9,496 nt of DNA from JBBIKU01 sp037445245 (lineage in GTDB: Bacteria; Chloroflexota; Anaerolineae; Anaerolineales; Anaerolineaceae). Each line of letters starts with the position of its first letter. The stretch's first letter is position 1. The stretch covers positions 1-9,496 of the forward strand of contig JBBIKU010000093.1 in NCBI GenBank assembly GCA_037445245.1, read 5' to 3'. Positions 1 to 5,609 of the stretch are shown here, in pieces. The position numbers and the translations under genes are program-made. The notes below the pieces were generated by a model. The model saw nothing but the letters and a program-made list of their open reading frames with translations. It did no database searches and was not told the origin of the DNA.

Positions 1-78
1 ACCCCCATCCCGCTGCCGACCGCCATACCCCAGCCAACCGAAACACCGGAGGAGGTCGTAGAGACGCTGGAAGAATAA
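1..78 (+). CDS. C-terminal tail of an upstream protein (partial)
   Basis: Frame 1 is open from the window edge to a TAA at 76-78 and encodes 25 residues rich in Pro, Thr and Glu, ending in ETLEE. Such a low-complexity tail is usually a linker or disordered C-terminus and gives no function. The stop overlaps the rsgA start (TAATG), so the two genes are probably co-transcribed and translationally coupled. In some bacteria rsgA follows a Ser/Thr kinase and PP2C phosphatase pair, but nothing visible here shows that this is such a gene. Confidence 0.6.
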   Translation, partial: TPIPLPTAIPQPTETPEEVVETLEE

Positions 79-992
79 TGACTGAGGAGAGCCTCACCGG
101 TTGTGTAACACGCTACCGTTCAGGTTTCTATAGCGTGCAGACCGATCACGGGACGATCACCTGCCGTTTGCGGGGTCGCCTGAAGCGCAGCAGGGCGGGC
201 GGCGACCTGGTGGCTGTGGGGGATCGGGTGCAGATCAGCCGGCAGGAAGACGGCAGCGGCGTGATTGAGGCGGTGCATCCGCGGCGCAGTGCGCTGGTGC
301 GCCCGGCGCCGCTCGATTGGGGAGAATATCAGCAGGTGCTGGTCGCCAACCCAGATCAGGTGGCGTTGGTCTTTGCCTGCGCCGAGCCCGAACCGCGACT
401 GCGTATGCTCGACCGGCTGCTGGTGATGTGCGAACGGCAGAACATCCCGCCCTTGATTGTGGCGAACAAGATCGATCTGGTGGGCGAAGAGAAAGCCCGA
501 GCGATGTTCTCGGTTTACCCTAGCCTGGGGTACCGCCTGATCCTCACCTCGGTTCTTGACGGCAGCGGAGTCGCTGAATTGCGGCGAGCGCTCAAGGGTA
601 AGCTAACCGGCTTCGTCGGTCCGTCCGGGGTCGGCAAGACCAGCCTGCTGAACGCCATTCAACCCGAGCTAGGTTTGAATGTGCGCAACGTCAGCCGGGC
701 AACTTCCAAGGGGCGACACACCACCGTGGTGCGCGAAATGTTTGCACTGGAAGGCGGCGGGTATGTGGTCGACCTTCCCGGTTTGCGCAGCCTGACCTTG
801 TGGGACATCGAACCCGAAGAACTGGATGGTTACTTTCCGGAATTGCGCCCGCTGGTAGCCGATTGTCAATTCAGCGATTGCAATCATCACAACACACCCG
901 GCTGTGCGGTGCTGAAAGCGGTGGAGGAAGGCAAGGTGCACCCCGACCGCTATGAATCTTACCTGCGGATGCGTTTTGGTGATGATGAATAA
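78..992 (+). CDS. rsgA: Ribosome small subunit-dependent GTPase A (RsgA)
   Basis: 304 residues, close to the usual 290-350 of the family. RsgA is a cytoplasmic GTPase that checks late 30S subunit maturation. The order of motifs shows the circular permutation that defines the family: an N-terminal OB-fold-like region (about 1-75), then G4 NKID (130-133), a G5-like TSVLDGSGV (157-165), the P-loop G1 GPSGVGKTS (181-189), the G2 region GRHTT (212-216) and G3 DLPG (232-235, where DTPG or DSPG is more common). The C-terminal zinc-binding motif is intact, with Cys263, Cys268, His270 and Cys276, followed by the usual helical tail ending in YESYLRMR. The ATG at 78 overlaps the preceding stop and has only a modest GGAAG at 69-73, which suggests translation by coupling. 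The N-terminal sequence begins where family members normally begin, so no other start is needed. Confidence 0.97.
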   Translation: MTEESLTGCVTRYRSGFYSVQTDHGTITCRLRGRLKRSRAGGDLVAVGDRVQISRQEDGSGVIEAVHPRRSALVRPAPLDWGEYQQVLVANPDQVALVFACAEPEPRLRMLDRLLVMCERQNIPPLIVANKIDLVGEEKARAMFSVYPSLGYRLILTSVLDGSGVAELRRALKGKLTGFVGPSGVGKTSLLNAIQPELGLNVRNVSRATSKGRHTTVVREMFALEGGGYVVDLPGLRSLTLWDIEPEELDGYFPELRPLVADCQFSDCNHHNTPGCAVLKAVEEGKVHPDRYESYLRMRFGDDE

Positions 993-1035
993 ACCGATAT
1001 GCTTGTGCCACGAAGTGGGTATGTGAGGAGAATCC

Positions 1036-2961
1036 ATGTGCAATAAAACCTTGCTGCGAAACAGTTTGATCGGCATTCTGTTGGGGATGATGCTGGCGGC
1101 GTGCCAGCCTTCACAAACAACACAAGGCAGCCCCACCCCGGATGTGCCCCTGCCCAGCGCCACCCCAACCCCGCCGCCGCGTTCGCTGGTCATCTGCCTG
1201 GGTCAGGAGCCCACCACACTTTACCCCTACGGCGGTGCTTCGCGCGCCATGTGGAGCGTGCTCGAAGCCGTTTACGATGGTCCCTTCGACACCCGTCGGT
1301 TCACCACTCAGCCGGTCATTCTGGAAAAGATGCCCAGCCTGGCGGATGGGGACGCCCGCATCCAGCCCGTCGAGGTTGCAGCCGGCGATGAAGTGATCGA
1401 TGCCAATGGCGAGCTGGTTGCGCTTGCGGCAGGGGTTACCGTGCTGCCCGCCGGCTGCAACAGCCCGGATTGCGCCCTCACCTGGGATGGCAGCAGCGCG
1501 CTGCAAATCGACCAGCTCTCGGTGACTTTCAACCTCCTGCCGGGGATTACCTGGTCAGATGGCACGCCCCTCACTGCCGCCGATTCGGTTTATTCGTTTG
1601 AGTTGACCAGCGATTCTGCCACGCCGGTGTCGCGTTACAATGTCCACCGCACCGCCTCTTACCTGGCGGAGGGTGAAACGACCGTTACCTGGAGCGGCAA
1701 GCCCGGTTTTCTCCCCGATAACTACGATACCCTGTTTTGGCTGCCGCTGCCCCGCCATCAATGGCAAAATTTGAGCGCCGAGGAGCTGTTGCAAGCCGAA
1801 GAATCTACCCGACGACCGCTGGGATGGGGCGCTTATGTGATTCAGAACTGGGTCAGCGGCGACCACATCGAATTGCGCAAGAACCCCAACTATTTCCGCG
1901 CCGCCGAGGGCTTGCCGAAGTTCGAAACCCTGGTTTTCCGCTTTTTGGGCGAGCCAGCCGATAACAACCTGACTGCCCTGCTGATCAACGAGTGCGATGT
2001 CGTCGACCAGACCTCGGTGCTGGAGAAGCAACTTGAGCCTATCCTCGAACTGGAGCGCGACGGCAAGCTGAAAGCCTACTTTGGGCAGGGTCCCGAGTGG
2101 GAACAGGTAGATTTTGGCATCCGCCTCTCCGCTTACGACGTGGGTTACTCGCCCTTTGGCGCCTACCGCCCGGATATCTTCTCTGACCTGCGCGTGCGCC
2201 AGGCATTTGCCTATTGCATGGATCGCCAGTGGATCATCGACCGGCTGTTGTACGGGCAATCCTCGATCCCAACCGGATTTTATCCACCGACCCACCCCCT
2301 TTATCTCGATGATTTGGCTGCGCTGCCTTATGATCCGGCTGCCGGAATCCGCTTATTGGAAGAAGCTGGCTGGCTGGATGTGGATGGAAACCCGCAAACG
2401 CCGCGCCAGGCGCAGGGAGTCGCCGGGGTGATCAACGGGGAGGCGCTGACGGTGCGCTACACCACCACCCAGGCGCCGTTGCGCGTGGCGATCTCCGAAC
2501 ATCTGGCGCAAGCGATGGCAGCCTGCGGCATTCAGGTGGAGGCGGCTTACTACAATCCTGCCGAGTTATTCGCGCCGGCGCCGGATGGCATCCTATTTGG
2601 CAGGAATTTCGACCTGGTGCAATGGGGGCGTCAGGCGGCGGACTGCACACTCTACACCAGCGAGCAGATCCCCAGCCGCGCCAACAACTGGCTGGGCTTC
2701 AATGTCAGTGGTTACAGCGACGCCGAGTTCGACGCAGCCTGCCGACAAGCCGTTCGAACCCGCTCCGACCACCCCGCTTACCGCCAGCGCCATCAAGACG
2801 TTCAGCGCCTGTTCGTCAACCAGGCGCCTTCTGTGCCGCTCTATTTCCGGCTGAAGATGGCGGTCTCCCGACCCGATTTTTGCGGGATGGAGATGGATGT
2901 GACCGCTCGCAGTGCCCTATGGAACATTGAGGAATTCGATTACGGCGATGCCTGTCGTTGA
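1036..2961 (+). CDS. ABC importer solute-binding lipoprotein, family 5 (SBP1)
   Basis: 641 residues. The N-terminus is a lipoprotein signal peptide: charged start, hydrophobic stretch at about 10-20 and lipobox LAAC with Cys23 as the lipidation site. A Pro/Thr/Ser-rich linker follows (24-49). The rest matches the peptide/oligosaccharide-binding family 5 (SBP_bac_5): QEPTTLYPYGG near 57-67, the signature WSDGTPLTAAD at 173-183, LGWGAYVIQNW at 262-272 followed by the typical RKNPNYF, DLRVRQAFAYCMDRQ at 384-398, and PYDPAAGIRLLEEAGW at 431-446. It is about 100 residues longer than E. coli DppA or OppA; part of the excess is an inserted segment at about 95-165 with a Cys-x4-Cys pair (141, 146). 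A GAGGAG at 1025-1030 lies five bases before the ATG. The 43-base gap to rsgA shows no convincing promoter or terminator, so read-through from rsgA is possible. Substrate unknown; peptide by default, oligosaccharide possible. Confidence 0.93.
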   Translation: MCNKTLLRNSLIGILLGMMLAACQPSQTTQGSPTPDVPLPSATPTPPPRSLVICLGQEPTTLYPYGGASRAMWSVLEAVYDGPFDTRRFTTQPVILEKMPSLADGDARIQPVEVAAGDEVIDANGELVALAAGVTVLPAGCNSPDCALTWDGSSALQIDQLSVTFNLLPGITWSDGTPLTAADSVYSFELTSDSATPVSRYNVHRTASYLAEGETTVTWSGKPGFLPDNYDTLFWLPLPRHQWQNLSAEELLQAEESTRRPLGWGAYVIQNWVSGDHIELRKNPNYFRAAEGLPKFETLVFRFLGEPADNNLTALLINECDVVDQTSVLEKQLEPILELERDGKLKAYFGQGPEWEQVDFGIRLSAYDVGYSPFGAYRPDIFSDLRVRQAFAYCMDRQWIIDRLLYGQSSIPTGFYPPTHPLYLDDLAALPYDPAAGIRLLEEAGWLDVDGNPQTPRQAQGVAGVINGEALTVRYTTTQAPLRVAISEHLAQAMAACGIQVEAAYYNPAELFAPAPDGILFGRNFDLVQWGRQAADCTLYTSEQIPSRANNWLGFNVSGYSDAEFDAACRQAVRTRSDHPAYRQRHQDVQRLFVNQAPSVPLYFRLKMAVSRPDFCGMEMDVTARSALWNIEEFDYGDACR

Positions 2962-2984
2962 TGATCGTCGCTGCAAAGTATAAT
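2958..2984 (+). promoter_or_regulatory. Weak candidate promoter after SBP1
   Basis: A perfect -10 hexamer TATAAT lies at 2979-2984. The best -35 match is TTGATG at 2958-2963, overlapping the SBP1 stop codon, with a short 15-base spacer. There is no TG extension before the -10. It could be an additional upstream promoter for the second binding protein, but the pair at 3029-3057 is better, and an AT-rich hexamer can arise by chance in an intergenic region. Confidence 0.3.
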
Positions 2985-3001
2985 AAAATCTATGTTAAAG
3001 G

Positions 3002-3027
3002 TCGATTAAGCCTTCGATTAAGCCTTC
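3002..3027 (+). repeat. 12-base tandem direct repeat upstream of promoter
   Basis: TCGATTAAGCCT occurs twice in succession (3002-3013 and 3014-3025), and the 12-base period continues two bases further. The run ends one base before the -35 hexamer of the promoter at 3029-3057. Two identical direct half-sites at this distance are where an activator or repressor would bind to control the second solute-binding protein. The repeat is directly visible; the regulatory role is inferred from position only. Confidence 0.8.
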
Positions 3028-3028
3028 C

Positions 3029-3057
3029 TTGACTGCACATTTGACTTGTGCTATATT
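3029..3057 (+). promoter_or_regulatory. Sigma70-type promoter for SBP2
   Basis: TTGACT (3029-3034), a 17-base spacer and TATATT (3052-3057) match the housekeeping sigma factor consensus at five of six bases in each box with ideal spacing. Transcription would start near 3064, giving a leader of about 135 bases before the second solute-binding protein. A second TTGACT at 3041-3046, exactly 12 bases after the first, has no matching -10. No other promoter in the gap is as good. Confidence 0.7.
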
Positions 3058-3079
3058 CCATATTACCCCAATGTTTATC

Positions 3080-3096
3080 GTGGCTGTGTTTGCCAC
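3080..3096 (+). other. Small hairpin in the SBP2 mRNA leader
   Basis: GTGGC (3080-3084) and GCCAC (3092-3096) can pair around a seven-base loop. It lies about 15 bases after the predicted transcription start. Only five base pairs are visible and no T-tract follows, so it is not a terminator; it may stabilise the 5' end of the message or be chance. Confidence 0.3.
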
Positions 3097-3110
3097 CAAA
3101 AGTATTGACG

Positions 3111-3122
3111 AAGGAGGTGGTC
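3111..3122 (+). promoter_or_regulatory. Near-perfect Shine-Dalgarno sequence in leader
   Basis: AAGGAGGTGGTC matches the complement of the 16S rRNA 3' end (AAGGAGGTGATC) at 11 of 12 bases, with the remaining position able to form a G-U pair. It is far too far from the SBP2 start at 3199 to serve it directly. The only nearby start codon is the ATG at 3131, 13 bases after the GGAGG core (8 bases after the full match), somewhat longer than ideal. Confidence 0.5.
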
Positions 3123-3130
3123 GCTGTCGT

Positions 3131-3202
3131 ATGTCACTCAGTCGACTTGTTAAACAACCAACATCAACCGAAACCGATCAATTTCAGAGGAGAAGAGTAT
3201 GA
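3131..3202 (+). CDS. Possible 23-residue leader mini-ORF
   Basis: An ATG at 3131 opens 23 codons (MSLSRLVKQPTSTETDQFQ and then RRRV) ending in TGA at 3200-3202, which overlaps the SBP2 start as ATGA. A very strong Shine-Dalgarno sequence lies upstream. The peptide is polar with no membrane segment, no codon runs typical of attenuators, and no family I recognise. If translated, it would couple ribosome entry to SBP2, which also has its own GAGGAG. A chance open frame of this length is quite possible in this composition. Confidence 0.3.
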   Translation: MSLSRLVKQPTSTETDQFQRRRV

Positions 3203-5319
3203 TGAATAAAAAACTTACCGCAATCGTCAGTCTGCTTGTGCTGGCGGGGCTGGTTCTTGGCGCCTGCCAACCTGCCACACCCGCACCAGGCGAACCCGCA
3301 GCTCCTGCGGAGGAGACCCTTCCACCGACAACCGCCTTCATCCCGGCGGAGGAAATGATCCCCTGCCTGCCGCTGCCTGAACTGGCGTTGGGCGGCGGAG
3401 AGTCCACCTACGCTGCCGTCACGGAGCAGGTGGTTGCCCGCGAAGCTGCCAGCAAGGTTTTTGGTAAACCGGTTTACGGTGAGCCCGAACAAGCCGCCGA
3501 AGTAATCTACCGCGTCGGCGTCTTCGAGGATGTGACCACCCTTAACTACTGGGCAGCCAACGGACCTGACAACACCGTCTGGAATGCCTATATGCTGCCG
3601 CCCCGCATCACCCTGTACGAACTGGCGGACAAATACTTCTACTTTGTTCCCAATGCAGCCGTCGATCTGCCCGATCCGCTGGTGCAGGAAGGCGACTTCT
3701 GGGTGGTTGAGATCCCCATTCGGGAAGACATCCAGTGGAGCGACGGAACGCCCTTCACGGCTGAAGATGTGGCGTTCACCGCCAACGCCGTGCTCGAGCT
3801 GGGTTTGATTTCTGGCAACTGGAGCAAATGGTACGACGCCAACTTCCTCGAGAAAGTGGAAGCAGTGGGTGATTTCACCGTCAAGTACTACTTCCACACC
3901 AAACCGGGGCTCTCGCGCTACCAGTACGGCGTTTTGAGCGCCCCCATCCTCTCCAAGGCGTACTGGGAGGCGGTGGTCGAAGAAGCGGTCGCCCCGATCA
4001 AGGCGCTTGCGGCTGACGCCAGCGAGGAAGATGTTTTAGCCGCCAAAACCGAAGCCCAGCGGGTCTTGTTCGCCCACGAAGCGGAAGGCGAACCCTTTGC
4101 CGGCACCCACCTGTTCGGCTCCTGGGAACAGGGCGCCTTCCTCGAAGTAACCACGAATCCCGATTTCTATGACTCGGACGTGACGGTCGAATTGTGGCCC
4201 GACGGCTCCTACCGCACCAGCGATGGGTTCATCCTCGGCGATCCCCAGGGTGACCCCGAAACCGTGGTCGAAGTCGGTCCGTTCACCGAAGGCGTGATTT
4301 ACAGCTACTACGGCTCGCAGGACGCCGCTATTCTGGCGCTTGAGGCAGGCGAGGTTGACTTTGTGCTCAACCCGCTCGGTCTGGGTCGCGGTTTGGCGGA
4401 GCGTATCCGCGCCGATGCCAACCTGAAGGTACTCGAAAACCAGGTCAACGGCATCCGCTACATGGGCTTCAACATGCGCCGCAAACCGATGAACGACTGT
4501 TCCTTCCGCCAGGCGGTGGCAGTCTTGATCGACAAAGAGTTCGTCACCCAGACCATCCTTCAGGGTGTGTCTTACCCGATCTACACCTTCGTCCCCGAGG
4601 GCAACGCCGCCTGGTTTTCCGACGAAGCCCCGAAACTGGGGCAGGGTTTGACCCGCGAAGAGCGCGTCAACCTGGCGGTGGCGATTCTTGAGAACGCCGG
4701 CTACAGTTGGGCTGGCGACCAGAAGCCAACGTGGGATGCCGAGAACCGCATGGTCACCCCAGCCGGGCGGCTGGTTATGCCCGACGGCACCGAAGTGCCC
4801 GAGCTGGTCATGCTTTCCCCCAGCGCCGGTTACGACCCGCTGCGCTCCACCTTCGCCATCTGGATCGAAACCTGGCTGAACGAGTTCGGCATCCCGTTGA
4901 CGGCGCAGCTTGCCGGTTTCAACGTCATCTTCCCCAAGATCTTCACCGAACAGGACTTCGATCTGTGGATCCTCGGCTGGGCTCTCTCCATCTTCCCGGA
5001 CTACCTGTATGACTTTCTTGCCGAAGAACAGGCGGTTCTGGACGGCAACAACGCCGGTGGTTATATCAATCCGGAATTTGAAGCGCTCGCCAAGCAATTA
5101 TTGGTGTGCGACGAAGTCGAAGCCTGCAAAGAAATCTCGGATGAAATCCAGGTCTTGCTTGCCACCGAACTGCCCTACGTGCTGCTCTTCGACTCACCCA
5201 TTATCGAAGCCTATCGCAGCGCCAGCATCGAGTTCCCCTACTCCGAAAGTCTGAGTGGTCTGCAATCTGCTCACCAGACTCCTGGTACTGGGCTTCAGGC
5301 TTCCGTCAAAGCGCGGTAA
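3199..5319 (+). CDS. ABC importer solute-binding lipoprotein, family 5 (SBP2)
   Basis: 706 residues, very large for the family (E. coli OppA and DppA are about 535-545). The signal peptide has a Lys-containing start, hydrophobic core and lipobox LGAC with Cys23; a Pro/Ala/Glu-rich linker follows. Family 5 features are the signature WSDGTPFTAEDV (180-191), AAILALEAGEVDFVL (376-390), RYMGFNMRRKP with SFRQAVAVLIDKEFV (420-449), and WILGWALSIFPDYLYDFL (590-607). The usual G-x-GPY-W region is altered: it reads AGTHLFGSWEQGAFLEVTTN (301-320), then an inserted-looking acidic segment (about 325-365). Cys637 and Cys643 are close enough to form a disulfide. The ATG at 3199 is preceded by GAGGAG (3187-3192) with six-base spacing; a second ATG follows immediately at 3202. 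It is only distantly similar to SBP1, so this is not a recent duplication. A dedicated promoter and a downstream terminator suggest a mainly single-gene transcript. Substrate unknown. Confidence 0.93.
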   Translation: MMNKKLTAIVSLLVLAGLVLGACQPATPAPGEPAAPAEETLPPTTAFIPAEEMIPCLPLPELALGGGESTYAAVTEQVVAREAASKVFGKPVYGEPEQAAEVIYRVGVFEDVTTLNYWAANGPDNTVWNAYMLPPRITLYELADKYFYFVPNAAVDLPDPLVQEGDFWVVEIPIREDIQWSDGTPFTAEDVAFTANAVLELGLISGNWSKWYDANFLEKVEAVGDFTVKYYFHTKPGLSRYQYGVLSAPILSKAYWEAVVEEAVAPIKALAADASEEDVLAAKTEAQRVLFAHEAEGEPFAGTHLFGSWEQGAFLEVTTNPDFYDSDVTVELWPDGSYRTSDGFILGDPQGDPETVVEVGPFTEGVIYSYYGSQDAAILALEAGEVDFVLNPLGLGRGLAERIRADANLKVLENQVNGIRYMGFNMRRKPMNDCSFRQAVAVLIDKEFVTQTILQGVSYPIYTFVPEGNAAWFSDEAPKLGQGLTREERVNLAVAILENAGYSWAGDQKPTWDAENRMVTPAGRLVMPDGTEVPELVMLSPSAGYDPLRSTFAIWIETWLNEFGIPLTAQLAGFNVIFPKIFTEQDFDLWILGWALSIFPDYLYDFLAEEQAVLDGNNAGGYINPEFEALAKQLLVCDEVEACKEISDEIQVLLATELPYVLLFDSPIIEAYRSASIEFPYSESLSGLQSAHQTPGTGLQASVKAR

Positions 5320-5349
5320 TTGAGGCGTAATACCCGCTTCGAATGAAGA

Positions 5350-5387
5350 AAAGGGGAGGCAGGAAGGTTGTACCTGACCTCCCCTTT
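5350..5387 (+). terminator. Hairpin terminator after SBP2
   Basis: AAAGGGGAGG (5350-5359) pairs perfectly with CCTCCCCTTT (5378-5387). Inside, CAGG (5360-5363) pairs with CCTG (5373-5376) past a single bulged A, leaving a nine-base loop. The stem is preceded by A-rich sequence, but the T-tract after it is short (TTTG then TCCC), so termination may be incomplete. It begins 30 bases after the SBP2 stop and would separate SBP2 from the permease genes. Confidence 0.75.
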
Positions 5388-5473
5388 GTCCCATCTTTGG
5401 GCTGGTCGCAGGCGCCAAAGCTGATCTGGTGTTAAGCTTGCTCTCTGCTAAGGACGTTTTTCACCTGCCATCA

Positions 5474-5503
5474 TTTCATTATTTATTTTTATTGAAAATG
5501 AAA
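5474..5503 (+). repeat. Inverted repeat around the -35 box (possible operator)
   Basis: TTTCATT (5474-5480) and AATGAAA (5497-5503) are exact inverted copies, 16 bases apart, about two helical turns centre to centre. The right arm touches the candidate -35 box TTGAAA (5492-5497). This geometry suits a dimeric repressor, but the region is AT-rich, where short inverted repeats are common by chance. Confidence 0.35.
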
Positions 5504-5520
5504 GATTAACCTGCAATAAA
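5492..5520 (+). promoter_or_regulatory. Candidate promoter for the permease-ATPase operon
   Basis: TTGAAA (5492-5497), a 17-base spacer and AATAAA (5515-5520), the latter preceded by TGC as an extended -10. The -10 matches consensus at four of six positions. It lies in the AT-rich stretch 5470-5535, which stands out from the GC-rich coding surroundings. TATATT at 5525-5530 is an alternative -10 but lacks a properly spaced -35. The upstream part of this gap (5388-5470) holds only a loose 6-base inverted repeat (5395-5400 with 5415-5420). Confidence 0.5.
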
Positions 5521-5564
5521 CAATTATATTTAGCAACAGGCTGCATCGAAAGGAATACAAACTG

Positions 5565-5609
5565 ATGGGCGAACCGAAAATCCCGCCGCGCCGCGGAGGA
5601 CTGCGATGA
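5565..5609 (+). CDS. Possible 14-residue leader mini-ORF before the permease
   Basis: ATG at 5565 opens 14 codons, MGEPKIPPRRGGLR, ending in TGA at 5607-5609, which overlaps the permease start at 5606 as ATGA. AAAGGA at 5549-5554 lies ten bases upstream. It repeats the arrangement before SBP2 (short polar, Arg-rich peptide with ATGA overlap). It contains the permease's own GGAGGA within its frame, so ribosomes reading it would cover that site. Very short; could be chance. Confidence 0.22.
   Translation: MGEPKIPPRRGGLR

Noticed and set aside
1008..1018. Small CCAC-GAA-GTGG hairpin between rsgA and SBP1 as a terminator or regulatory site.
   Set aside because: Only four base pairs and no T-tract; likely chance.
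4036..5097. Long minus-strand open frame (353 codons) inside SBP2, and similar ones at 1555-2295, 3184-3897, 7922-8476 and 8773-9480.
   Set aside because: All lie opposite genes with clear family motifs, lack recognisable domains, and are explained by the low stop-codon density of GC-rich codons on the complementary strand.
5395..5420. CTTTGG/CCAAAG inverted repeat after the SBP2 terminator, as a second terminator.
   Set aside because: Only six base pairs with a 14-base loop and no T-tract.
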